Assembly (NCBI GenBank): GCA_964501905.1 | Contig: CAZCTW010000008.1 | Span: 1-64,000 of the forward strand | Length of the DNA stretch: 64,000 bases | From: B69-G16 sp964501905 | GTDB lineage: Archaea > Thermoproteota > Thermoprotei > Thermofilales > B69-G16 | Reading direction: 5' to 3' | In this document: one piece after another, positions 35,194 through 43,529 of the stretch | How the letters are laid out: every line of letters starts with the position of its first letter | Numbering within the stretch: the first letter of the stretch is position 1 | The notes under the pieces: model-generated | The model's input: the letters and a program-made list of their open reading frames with translations, nothing else | Told to the model about the DNA's origin: nothing | Database searches by the model: none | Position numbers and translations under genes: made by a program

Positions 35194-35540
35194 TAGGTAC
35201 AACTAGCATTAACTATAATCCCTTCAGCATACACTCCCTCCTCGATAAAAACGGTAACACCACAATAATCGCTACCTAAAACTCCTAGAATACTCGTTTC
35301 AACAGTCCTATCGGAAAAACTAGGTTTACCTCGCCTGCTCGGCAAGCCCGACTCGTTTCGAGGAAGAGATTGATTAACAGTGCCCTTTTCTCCTCCGGAG
35401 GGAGGTATCCCGTCCTGGCTCACATTATCGGCATGATCTTCACTGACAATCGAACTCTTCTCCTGCATGAATGAAAAAATTAGAAAAAGCGCTAACACGA
35501 CAGTCAGTAAAGCAATCGATATCCTACCTAAGGAAGCCAT
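35097..35540 (-). CDS. Membrane-anchored small hypothetical protein with altered C-terminus
   Basis: The 147-residue frame has an N-terminal membrane helix (about residues 5-25), a low-complexity Ser/Glu/Gly linker, and DRTVETSILGVLGSDYCGVTVFIEEGVYAEGIIV. The last 33 residues (from about CTYC on) are antisense to a V4R-like coding fragment, so the true C-terminus was probably lost in a rearrangement near 35193. No family recognised. AT-rich sequence (TTTATTAAT on the minus strand near 35570) could be its promoter. Confidence 0.45.
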   Translation of the reverse strand: MASLGRISIALLTVVLALFLIFSFMQEKSSIVSEDHADNVSQDGIPPSGGEKGTVNQSLPRNESGLPSRRGKPSFSDRTVETSILGVLGSDYCGVTVFIEEGVYAEGIIVNASCTYCSLAHEYERERVDVCYKAVFNRFDKLYSLEY

Positions 35541-35700
35541 ATTTCACCAGTATACTGTACCAACTATCATTAATAAACTAACGGATAACGCTATAGTTTG
35601 ATCGAAATCAAGGCTTCGCGAAATTGAATATCAAGGTTCTAAATCGGAATCTTGATATTTTATTATCGCTAAATAATAACGTGCAGATTCCGGTGTCGGC

Positions 35701-35895
35701 GTGAAACTAGACTTAGACTTGGCGTTGAGAGAAACCATACCCAGCTTATGCGCCTACACATACTTCGCCGATAGCGATACTTGTAGATTCCTACCTCTCG
35801 TAGATTCCTCACTATACCTCTCCAGTCAAATCGATCCACTATTCTTAAAACTATTAGGTATCGATACGAGATATATCAAATGTTTAAAAAGCTAA
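35701..35895 (+). CDS. Small hypothetical frame
   Basis: A 64-residue frame from a GTG at 35701. It has no recognisable motif, no membrane helix and a few hydrophobic patches (DPLFLKLLGID). GGTGTCGGC before the start is a poor ribosome site. It lies inside a region of gene fragments and may be non-coding or a remnant. Confidence 0.25.
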   Translation: MKLDLDLALRETIPSLCAYTYFADSDTCRFLPLVDSSLYLSSQIDPLFLKLLGIDTRYIKCLKS

Positions 35896-35986
35896 AATCG
35901 AGGAAAACTGAAAGTTCGGATACGCTTTAAGGAGAGTTTTCTAGTTCTTATACCTCCCATTCTACTATACTACAATCCACTTGTAG

Positions 35987-36387
35987 ATGGGAATTCTCGC
36001 AGACGGCTTTCCAACCAATTTATGTAACTGGATTCTCTTCATCCTCTACAACATACCCTTCTTCACACTCTTATGGCATCTCTCAGACTACATAGTCTAT
36101 AAATGCTACATGGAAGGTTGGAAGAAGCTCGGCTACCCAATCGACAAACTCTCATGGCTTAGCGGCATCGCCTTCTACATCCTATCCCCCATCCTCCTAC
36201 CCATAATCTACAGAGCCCTTTCCAAGATAGCATCGAACACACTAGAGAAAGAGCCCCCCTCAAAGGCACACTACCCTTCACAGGCAAGACTTTCCGAGGC
36301 CTAATACTACTACCGGGCTACGTGATCGACTACGCCGGATGGCATAGAAAAGGCTTCAGGAGAAGATGGAGGAGAAAAGATTGTTAA
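35987..36387 (+). pseudogene. Small membrane protein gene with a frameshift at a C run
   Basis: The frame from ATG 35987 gives two or three hydrophobic segments (WILFILYNIPFFTLLW, LSGIAFYILSPILLPIIY), then at the C6 run 36254-36259 it goes into an unrelated tail ending at 36304. In the neighbouring frame the text continues naturally as APLKGTLPFTGKTFRGLI and LLPGYVIDYAGWHRKGF with a basic end, stopping at 36387. Joined, the protein would be about 133 residues. One base gained or lost in the C run explains it, by decay, sequencing error or slippage. Family not recognised. Confidence 0.45.
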
Positions 36388-36434
36388 AGGCCTAACTTTA
36401 AGCCGCGATTTTAGATTGGTTGATAGTGGAGTAT

Positions 36435-36584
36435 ATGGCGATGGCGGAATGGTACTAGTCAAGGAATACGTGGGAGTATAGAAATGTTAAAATTGAAACT
36501 GTTGCAATACTGATTACCATTTTGTATTTATTCTTTGCTCTTACCTACTTTGTGAATGAGTTTATTATCTGCTATCTAAGATAG
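36435..36584 (+). pseudogene. Single-helix small ORF with in-frame TAG at codon 8
   Basis: ATG 36435 reads MAMAEWY, a TAG at 36456-36458, then in the same frame SRNTWEYRNVKIETVAIL and a membrane helix ILITILYLFFALTYFV to a TAG at 36582-36584. The text after the internal stop looks protein-like, so it is either a decayed gene or one read through. There is no sign of a pyrrolysine system in the window. Low confidence that it is expressed. Confidence 0.3.
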
Positions 36585-36614
36585 TGCTGATGTTCAAGCT
36601 ATTCTGAAATTGAA

Positions 36615-36672
36615 GTAATACATATTAATGTGTTACAATATTGGTAATACGTGTATGTCGGCGGTTATTACC
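36615..36672 (+). promoter_or_regulatory. Palindromic operators around the vapB start
   Basis: An imperfect 22-base palindrome, GTAATACA to TGTGTTAC (36615-36636, 16 of 22 positions symmetric), precedes the antitoxin ATG at 36655. A second pair, GGTAATA (36643-36649) and TATTACC (36666-36672), brackets the start codon. Ribbon-helix-helix antitoxins usually bind such palindromes to repress their own operon, so autoregulation is likely. Confidence 0.5.
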
Positions 36673-36879
36673 GTTAGAATACCTAGAGAGCTTAAAGAGG
36701 AGCTAAAGAAACGAGGGGTGAATATTAGCGTGGTAGTGAGGAAAGCATTGGAAAAGGAGCTTGAGAAAATTAGAGAAAAGGAGCTTAAGAGAGCCGCTAG
36801 GGGGCTTGGAGAATTTTTTGAGAAGATAGGCGAGGAAAAGATCTTAAATGGTATTAGAGAGGATAGGGGGCGTGGATGA
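36655..36879 (+). CDS. VapB-like ribbon-helix-helix antitoxin
   Basis: From ATG 36655, 74 residues: AVITVRIPRELKEELKKRG, NISVVVRKALEKELEKI is a typical ribbon-helix-helix start, followed by a charged helix and EDRGRG end that would wrap the toxin. The frame is open to 36628 (nine more residues), but that part covers the operator and gives a Cys/Asn-rich, unlikely N-terminus. The last four bases (ATGA) overlap the PIN toxin gene. Confidence 0.8.
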   Translation: MSAVITVRIPRELKEELKKRGVNISVVVRKALEKELEKIREKELKRAARGLGEFFEKIGEEKILNGIREDRGRG

Positions 36880-37304
36880 AATACTTGTTAGATACGAGCG
36901 CTATAGCCGTATTATTGGCTAGGCGCAAAGAAAAGGCAGTAAGCATTTTGAAGAGGTATGCTACTTTAGACTTGGCTCTCTATGAGTTCGGGAATATTAT
37001 ATGGAAGGAATACGCATTGTTTAAGAAAATTACTTTAAAAGAAGCATTAAATAGGGCGGCAGAAGCATTTATGATACTTCGGTCTATGAGGATATACTCT
37101 ATAACCAAGTCCGAAGAATATAAAGAAATCATGCTTACAGCGTTAACTCTGAAAACTACTTTCTATGATTCGGCTTTTTTAACAATTTCTAAATTGAACA
37201 ATCTAAACCTCGTTACACAGGATGAAGAACTACTGGAGAAGGCCTCCAGTATAGGCGTGAAAGCCGTAACTATTGAAGAATTCTTAAGTGATATAGGAGA
37301 ATAG
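36876..37304 (+). CDS. VapC-like PIN-domain toxin ribonuclease
   Basis: The 142-residue protein has the PIN acidic residues: Asp in MKYLLDTSAIAVLL (residue 6), Glu in LDLALYEFGNIIW, and Asp in TTFYDSAFLTIS with a later TQDEELLEKA. This quartet coordinates metal in PIN RNases. With VapB it forms a toxin-antitoxin pair joined by an ATGA overlap. Intact length and motifs. It lies inside the decaying island, as such modules often do. Confidence 0.88.
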   Translation: MKYLLDTSAIAVLLARRKEKAVSILKRYATLDLALYEFGNIIWKEYALFKKITLKEALNRAAEAFMILRSMRIYSITKSEEYKEIMLTALTLKTTFYDSAFLTISKLNNLNLVTQDEELLEKASSIGVKAVTIEEFLSDIGE

Positions 37305-37535
37305 TTTTATCAAAATTATCCAGTCCATATTGTATGAAATCGGGATAAACTGGAGATCTGTAGACGAATACTGGTAGAGGAAACCTATATTTATTGAATA
37401 TTTGTTGGAGGATTCCTTAACTGTAAAGTTCTCATTCAACACGGTTAAAGAATTCGTCATCACGCTCCTACCAATACACTATTAAAGTCTTTAATAACGC
37501 CTACTTGAATTCAATACACGTGTAAATTTGATTGC
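37305..37535. other. Intergenic, no gene seen
   Basis: About 230 AT-rich bases after vapC without a supported frame. Short stretches look faintly protein-like but contain several stops. Confidence 0.3.
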
Positions 37536-37763
37536 TTACCTGTTTACGAGGAAGAATATATCATTCTTTAACCATTTCTTTAAATCATCTATTATAGGCT
37601 CGAACTCCTTCTCCTTTTTCTCCTCTTCTATTTCTAACCTGGGTGTAGAATTTGTAGAGTTTTCAGATATGCTGGGGGGAAGACCGTGATTTAGGGCTTT
37701 GCTGTTCATCATTTCATCGTTTTCATCATTTAATCGGTTTTCGAGTCTTGAGTCCTTTTTCAC
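37536..37763 (-). CDS. Small acidic hypothetical frame
   Basis: 75 residues, very rich in Glu, Asn and Lys, with PRLEIEEEKKEKEFEPIIDD and a LKKWLKNDIFFLV end. It could be a real small protein or the tail of a lost gene. It overlaps the possible TTG start of the V4R gene on the other strand. No family recognised. Confidence 0.3.
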   Translation of the reverse strand: MKKDSRLENRLNDENDEMMNSKALNHGLPPSISENSTNSTPRLEIEEEKKEKEFEPIIDDLKKWLKNDIFFLVNR

Positions 37764-37789
37764 TTCCTCTTGTTTTTCCGCTTGTATTT

Positions 37790-38239
37790 ATGGGTGAGAG
37801 AGCCGTTGTGTTGCGGAGGCTCGCTTATGAAACTCTCCTTAAGAGGATGGGAGAGAAATACGGTATGGGTTTTGAGGTGATGCTTTACTTTGTTGGCTTT
37901 GAGCTCGGATACTATGCTTACGAAAACCATAGGGAACTGTTAGGGGATGAAATAGATATGTTGTTTAAGGCTAAGTGCGAGCTTTTTAAAGGTTTAGGCT
38001 ATGGAGTACTAGAGGTTGTGAAATTTAGCTATGGTAGAGCGGTTAGCCGCGTATATGAAAGTTTTGAATGCGAGTTGTTTAAAGGCTCGGGTAGACCGGC
38101 GAGCCACTTTATCAGGGGTATGATAACTGGGTGGGACGCAGCGGCTTGGAACGCTAAAATAGACGATGTTAAATCCGTGGAGGAGAAGTGCATCGCTAAG
38201 GGAGATTCTTACTGCGAAATCCACGTAACTCTAGGATAA
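37790..38239 (+). CDS. V4R domain protein
   Basis: From ATG 37790, 149 residues. MGERAVVLRRLAYETLLKRM, then GFEVMLYFVGFELGYYAY, LFKGSGRPASHFIRGMITGW and KCIAKGDSYCEIHVTL follow the V4R (4-vinyl reductase) domain, a small-molecule-binding fold. The end C-x(n)-GD-x-x-C is the usual metal or ligand site. Related archaeal regulators have an extra 100-residue N-terminal domain joined through FPLVFMGERAV. Here the frame runs back to a TTG at 37748 but reads unrelated sequence before FPLVF, so the protein is N-terminally truncated. The N-terminal half of a sister gene lies at 34834-35193. Confidence 0.7.
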   Translation: MGERAVVLRRLAYETLLKRMGEKYGMGFEVMLYFVGFELGYYAYENHRELLGDEIDMLFKAKCELFKGLGYGVLEVVKFSYGRAVSRVYESFECELFKGSGRPASHFIRGMITGWDAAAWNAKIDDVKSVEEKCIAKGDSYCEIHVTLG

Positions 38240-38321
38240 TCACCTAACATTATTTAAACAACATTATAGTTTGCATTTTAGCAAATTAAATTAAAATATC
38301 AGGAAAATCCTAGAAATAAAC

Positions 38322-41300
38322 GTGGTCGAATTGACCAGTAAAACTCTTTTATTAATTATAGTTATAGCGACAGTCCTTACAATCTCCTTAGCGGCCTTTT
38401 TCCTTCTAATACAACCTTCCGAAGAAACTCCTCAGCCACCCCCTCCAACTCCTCCTCCCCCTGAGCACGGCGAAAAACCCAGTCCTAAACCTCCTGAAAG
38501 AGAGCATGGCCCCGTAGAGGGGGACAAGTACTTCTACGTCGTAGTCTGGATTCCCTGTAAATGCGCCGGGGATAAGGGAATAGCTACACTCGTCATATAC
38601 CCTAAACAGCCCAGGTATAAAGAGGGCGCCCCCGTAGTAGTTACATCCCAAGGCGGGCATACCCCCGGCTCTATAAAACTCCCCGAGCCTGACTTCGATC
38701 CATATGGCGTAGTTTGGGTAGAGTTCCTCTTCCCCGGCGGTAGATCAGGAGAATTTGAAAGCGGGGGATTCTTCGATCATGGAGGTAGGGCTTGTACTGA
38801 AGCCCTCTACTCTGTCCTACAGTATGCTCAGGGCAAGATAGCCAATACCGCTGGGAAGAAAATAACCGACTACGCCAGCTACCCGATATTAACGGATAAC
38901 GTAGGGGTTATAGGCAACTCTAACGGCGGCAATATAGCCGGCGTCACGTTCGCCCGCTATAAGAGCAGGCTGGAAGGAGTTAAATACGTTATCTTCTATG
39001 AGACGCCCGCGGGCGATCACTACGTAGTAGGGGATTTAGGCAGGAAGGGAGACGACCCAGACCCTAGGGTGGACGCCGACGGAGACGGCATACCCTGGGA
39101 CGACGCTAGAAACTTGAAGTATGTGGAGGGCTCCTGCACGGAGACTAGCTGTACCATAGACTTCTCGACTCTAGACTACGACCCCCAAGTGGGCTTCTAC
39201 CTTGATAACAACGGAGACGGCAAGGCCAACTACGTTGGACGCTACCCGCGCGTTAGGACAGACGTAGACGGGAGCGGGGCCTTAGAGCCGGACGAGGATT
39301 TCATCTTTATGTCCTTACACGTAAAGACGAAGGAGGGAGAAAAAACGGTTTACTCCTACCTCGTCACTAAAGCCGCCTGGGATAAAGGATTATTCGGCAA
39401 AGTCTCCGAGAAGGTTATGAAACCTGAGGAAGCCCGCAACTTCTGGCTTGAACGGGAGATATGCTACCACTACGACGAAATATCCCAAAACATGCCCTGG
39501 CTCAAGGTCATGCAGTTAGGCTTTATGGAGGACCACGTTCAAGCCACCCGAGACCACCCCCACGTAGTCATAAACTACAACGCTTTTAAGAAGAGAGGGC
39601 ACTGGGTCAGATTAAACCCTGACAAAAGCTATATAGAACAGCTAGCCGGGGCGCGGCCCGGAATAGCGGAGAACCCGGCGAATATAGAGTTAACCTTCGA
39701 TAACATAGTTCAACACCTACTCCTCTTCAGGGATGTTAAACTTGTGATACAGGCCGCGGTCCTAGAGATGGCCGATAGAGTCCAGTTTAACGAGTGGAGC
39801 GATGACCTAAGCGGAGTCCTGCTCGGAGGAGCGGCGAGTACGCCGACGTGCAGGTACGAGATAGAGGTCGTCGAAGGTCGTCTCGTCGAAGCCCCGAACG
39901 GAAACAAGCTCTACGTTAGGATATACCAACCTAAAACCTCCCTCTACGACGCCAAGTTCCCCGCAGTTATATTCGTTGCGGGAGGCAGGGGAGACGCAAT
40001 AGTAGCCGATGCTTGGAGCCAGGAGAGACTTCTCGGAGTAGCGGAGTACGGGATAGTCGAAGTTTATTTTAACCCTCAAGGCATAGGCCCTCCCCCATAT
40101 AGGAGCGAGGGCACGCCGGATTTCGGAGGTTTTAGACAGCAAGACGATTTAATGAGCGTGATTCTATACGTTAAATCCCTGCCGAACGTAGATCCAAATA
40201 ATATAGGCGTGGTAAGCTTTTCCTTCGGCATAGCCACGGCGGCCGGTTGCCTGGGGAGGCACCCAGAGCTAGACGTAAAGTATTTAATAGATATCGAGGG
40301 GCCTTCGCATAGCGTTATAGCGGCGATGGACTACGGGACAGAGGAACAACAGGAGAGCTTCTACAAGTCCTTTGGACATTGGAGCTTGGCTAAAGACCCC
40401 TCTCCCGAAAACGAGGCTTGGTGGAGGGAGAGGGAGGCCTATCGCTATATAGGGAATTTCACGGGGGCTTATTTGAGGCTTCAGGGGGAGATAGACCATA
40501 TACAGCCTAGAGGAGTATACGAGCACGCGCTGATAATGAATAACGAAGCCGTTAAGGGGAAGCCTTGGTGGGTTAGGATAGGATTGGCGGAGCAGGGAAA
40601 CCCCGTGAACAAGATATACCCCCTAGATGATCCCTCGGAGTGGCCGACTTGGATACCTGGCCGGATCAAGGATAAGTGGGATATAGTAGTGGCTAAAGCA
40701 GTTCTCGAAATGGTGAAGATGTTCGGCGGCCAAGTCTGCGGCGAGCCAACTTCTCAAACCGGGCAGATTGGTAAGACGGTGTCAGTTCACGACGTAGATA
40801 TGCTCGAGAACGGGCATTTGCTGTTGACGACCTTCACCCTTGGCGGAGGGCCTAGCAGGGTAGTTGAAATCGACGAGAACGGGGAGGTGGTTTGGTCTTT
40901 TGAAGATTTAAATTTCGCTCACGGAGCGGAGGTTCGGGGAAATCTGGTTTTAATATCGGATACCGGAAATGATAGGGTTGTAATAGTCGATAAAAACACT
41001 AACCAGATAGTTTGGAGCTCGGATGATGTGACGCTGAGCGACGGATCCAAGCTGAAATACCCGAACGACGCCGATTTTATCGATGAAGACAGCATACTGA
41101 TAACCGACAGGGATAACCATAGAGTGATTGAAATAGACCTTGATGGCAATATTCTCTGGCAGTTCGGCGAGACGGGCGTGCCGGGAAGCGATCTATCTCA
41201 TTTAAAATTCCCCCATAACGCAGACCGGCTTCCCAACGGGAATACTATAATATGCGACTCTGAGAACAATAGAATTCTAGAAGTAGATTCTTCAGGCAAT

Positions 41301-41570
41301 GTAGTTTGGATATACGAGGACGGGCTCAACTGGCCTAGAGACGCCGATAGGCTCCCGAACGGGAATACTTTGATAGTAGATTCTAGGAATGGCAGAATTA
41401 TAGAAGTAAGCCCCGAAGGCAGTATAGTCTGGAGCTTTACGGGGCTTCGCCTGCCCTACGATGCGGACTTGCTCCCTGACGGGAGAATCTTGATTTCGGA
41501 GAGCGGTAGGAGTAGAATACTAATAGTGGACAGGAGCGGCGTCATAGTCTGGGAGTTGCCTGTTACCTAG
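38322..41570 (+). CDS. Surface protein: two alpha/beta hydrolase domains plus ASST/NHL-like propeller
   Basis: GTG start, 1082 residues. A membrane helix (about 8-29) and a Pro-rich linker (about 32-65) lead to an outer part. First alpha/beta hydrolase: nucleophile elbow GVIGNSNGGNIAG (Ser near 200), followed by three calcium-type loops (DADGDGIPWDD near 251, DNNGDGKANY near 293, DVDGSGALEPDED near 314). Second hydrolase: AKFPAVIFVAGG, elbow VVSFSFGIATAAG (near 632), and an Asp in GEIDHIQP. From about 817 a six-bladed propeller with repeats such as DADRLPNGNTLIVDSRNGRI and EVVWSF, as in arylsulfotransferases and NHL proteins. Esterase or peptidase on surface-bound substrate is the likely role. 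Both domains seem complete. Confidence 0.7.
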   Translation: MVELTSKTLLLIIVIATVLTISLAAFFLLIQPSEETPQPPPPTPPPPEHGEKPSPKPPEREHGPVEGDKYFYVVVWIPCKCAGDKGIATLVIYPKQPRYKEGAPVVVTSQGGHTPGSIKLPEPDFDPYGVVWVEFLFPGGRSGEFESGGFFDHGGRACTEALYSVLQYAQGKIANTAGKKITDYASYPILTDNVGVIGNSNGGNIAGVTFARYKSRLEGVKYVIFYETPAGDHYVVGDLGRKGDDPDPRVDADGDGIPWDDARNLKYVEGSCTETSCTIDFSTLDYDPQVGFYLDNNGDGKANYVGRYPRVRTDVDGSGALEPDEDFIFMSLHVKTKEGEKTVYSYLVTKAAWDKGLFGKVSEKVMKPEEARNFWLEREICYHYDEISQNMPWLKVMQLGFMEDHVQATRDHPHVVINYNAFKKRGHWVRLNPDKSYIEQLAGARPGIAENPANIELTFDNIVQHLLLFRDVKLVIQAAVLEMADRVQFNEWSDDLSGVLLGGAASTPTCRYEIEVVEGRLVEAPNGNKLYVRIYQPKTSLYDAKFPAVIFVAGGRGDAIVADAWSQERLLGVAEYGIVEVYFNPQGIGPPPYRSEGTPDFGGFRQQDDLMSVILYVKSLPNVDPNNIGVVSFSFGIATAAGCLGRHPELDVKYLIDIEGPSHSVIAAMDYGTEEQQESFYKSFGHWSLAKDPSPENEAWWREREAYRYIGNFTGAYLRLQGEIDHIQPRGVYEHALIMNNEAVKGKPWWVRIGLAEQGNPVNKIYPLDDPSEWPTWIPGRIKDKWDIVVAKAVLEMVKMFGGQVCGEPTSQTGQIGKTVSVHDVDMLENGHLLLTTFTLGGGPSRVVEIDENGEVVWSFEDLNFAHGAEVRGNLVLISDTGNDRVVIVDKNTNQIVWSSDDVTLSDGSKLKYPNDADFIDEDSILITDRDNHRVIEIDLDGNILWQFGETGVPGSDLSHLKFPHNADRLPNGNTIICDSENNRILEVDSSGNVVWIYEDGLNWPRDADRLPNGNTLIVDSRNGRIIEVSPEGSIVWSFTGLRLPYDADLLPDGRILISESGRSRILIVDRSGVIVWELPVT

Positions 41571-41723
41571 AGTTAACTTGTTAAACATTAAAAAACCCTA
41601 TAAATTCAAGAAGAAGCCGCAAACGTCTCATCTAGAGGATTGAGTGAATAGTCATCTCGATTAATCAGAAATGTAAACAAGTTTAATAAATTATTGCAAA
41701 CTTTGTGATGAAATTGAAGACGG

Positions 41724-43283
41724 TTATGGCGGCGGAGGAGGTTGAAGCTGTGATTGAATGCTATTTAATATAGCATTTGCCTCCGTTTCTTCAAGCCATC
41801 TGCTTTTTACCAGTTCATTTAATCCTTTTTTAACACGTACTATGAACTCGCTCTTCAGCAGTAGGTTGTCTTGAGATGCCTTCTCACTCACCTGTCTGTA
41901 GACTTCGGGGTTTGACCGCAGTAGGTTATCTAAGTGACTCTGTATTCCGTAGACTAGCTGATTCCATTCTCCAACAGGGACTTGTTTGCCAAAAAGCCTA
42001 GCGAAGTATCCGGGATTGCCTATTTTAACGGGGAATAGCGTAAATGCTCTAGTTTTCTTCTGTGAGGAATATTGAATTACGTAGAACGGCACGTAGACTT
42101 TTACTATGGCTTCCCCGCCCGGCACGTGCAGAAACTTTACTATAGTTTTGTCTAATTCTTCTAGGAATTTGTTTCTATCCTCTATTAGCTTGTTAATTCT
42201 ATCTTTTATGTAGTCTGAATACGATAAAAGGCTCATTCTTACCTTCTCCTTCTTCTTTACTTCTTCATCTCTTTTAGCTTCATTAACCATGATTTTCCTA
42301 CGTTCCGTCTCGATGAGGTTCCTATAGTATTCTTTAAGCCTCAAAATCTCGAATTTCTTCTCTTCCTCAAGAGTTCTAAGTCTCTTATTAATCATCTCCA
42401 TTTGTTTTCTAACATTTTTTAAATCGTTCTCGGCTATCATAACTAAAGTACTATCCTGAGCCTCTCTAGCCTCTCTAAGCAAATCTAAAGCTTCCTTCTC
42501 CCTGTTTTTTAATTCTTTAAGTTTAGATTTTAGTTCCTCAGATTTAGCCCTGTAGGATCGTTCTATTTCCTCATTTTTCTCTTTTTCCTCAATCTCTAAT
42601 TTAGATTTTACTTTTTCAAACTCCTCCCGCTCAGCCCTAATCTGATCCATGTACTTAAAGGCTATACTCTTCTCCTCCTCCAGAATCTGGTCGTTCCAAT
42701 AAAGGCTCTTTTCCTCCAGAATTCCTAAAGCTTTTTTAAGTAACGCTATATCGTTTTCTACTTGAACCTTATACTCCGTAATTTTAGATTTAATTACTTC
42801 AACATCTGGCTCGAAAATTTTCTCTTCTAAAGTAGTAATACCCTCTTCAATTCTCGCCAAGTTTTGGAGAAAATCGTGTACACCTTGCATCCATTCAGGA
42901 GGGAACAAGCCTGATAGCCGTTCTTTCTCGACGCTCTCGAACTCGTCGAAGTGGTTAGCATATCTTTGGAGAGCATCGAGAAATTCTTCCAATGTAGCGG
43001 CTTTTTCCAAATCCTGAGCGAACGGATCTACTTCTGGAATCTTTTTTATCTCTAATTCTCTAGCGAAGAGGGGTACGGCGTCAACCACTATATAGTCGTT
43101 ATCGCTCATCCTGCTCAGAAAAATCGGGTAATATAGCTTGGCGACGTAGTCTATCCTCTCTACAGGTTTTAAAAAGCCGCCCTTAGACCTCTGATTCTCC
43201 GCCACGACTATTACCGAGGCTAACTCAATGCTTTCGTCTACGGGCTTGCCCTTAGGGAGAACCATAAAGTGAGTACGATACAA
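41724..43283 (-). CDS. Long coiled-coil protein of unknown function
   Basis: 519 residues; TTG start with GGGGGATGAT shortly before it. The N-terminal 100 residues form a small alpha/beta domain (ELASVIVVAENQRSKGG, YIVVDAVPLFARELEIKKI). Residues about 140-370 are a long charged coiled coil, and a C-terminal domain (KFLHVPGGEAIVKVYVPFYVIQY, TRAFTLFPVKIG) is followed by a helical end and a PPPPP tail. No signal or membrane helix. The family is not recognised; the plan recalls SMC-like or scaffold proteins without the ATPase head. It is divergent from the second coiled-coil gene at 43530. Confidence 0.65.
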   Translation of the reverse strand: MYRTHFMVLPKGKPVDESIELASVIVVAENQRSKGGFLKPVERIDYVAKLYYPIFLSRMSDNDYIVVDAVPLFARELEIKKIPEVDPFAQDLEKAATLEEFLDALQRYANHFDEFESVEKERLSGLFPPEWMQGVHDFLQNLARIEEGITTLEEKIFEPDVEVIKSKITEYKVQVENDIALLKKALGILEEKSLYWNDQILEEEKSIAFKYMDQIRAEREEFEKVKSKLEIEEKEKNEEIERSYRAKSEELKSKLKELKNREKEALDLLREAREAQDSTLVMIAENDLKNVRKQMEMINKRLRTLEEEKKFEILRLKEYYRNLIETERRKIMVNEAKRDEEVKKKEKVRMSLLSYSDYIKDRINKLIEDRNKFLEELDKTIVKFLHVPGGEAIVKVYVPFYVIQYSSQKKTRAFTLFPVKIGNPGYFARLFGKQVPVGEWNQLVYGIQSHLDNLLRSNPEVYRQVSEKASQDNLLLKSEFIVRVKKGLNELVKSRWLEETEANAILNSIQSQLQPPPPP

Positions 43284-43529
43284 AGTATCATCCCCCGTTT
43301 ACATTTGGTAAAGAACATATTTTACCTTAACCATCTCATCACATTTGGAGTAGTACTCTTACCTGTGATGTCTGGAAAGGCGCGGTAAGTTTATTGCGGG
43401 GGGTGAAGTACTTCAGAGACTTTAAAATCTTGCCACGTTTTCTTAATGCCTGAAAGGATTTGAGATCTTTAATCTAAGATTATTTTATAGGCTATCTTTA
43501 TATAGCAAATTCTCTTTGGAATAAAGGAG

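Noticed and set aside
37305..37535. Transposase-like words after vapC
   Set aside because: Frames are broken by many stops and no terminal inverted repeats were found.
34834..37790. A single V4R gene split by a mobile element with target duplication
   Set aside because: The shared 33 bases differ at several third codon positions, which does not fit a recent target-site duplication; no transposase or terminal repeats are present.
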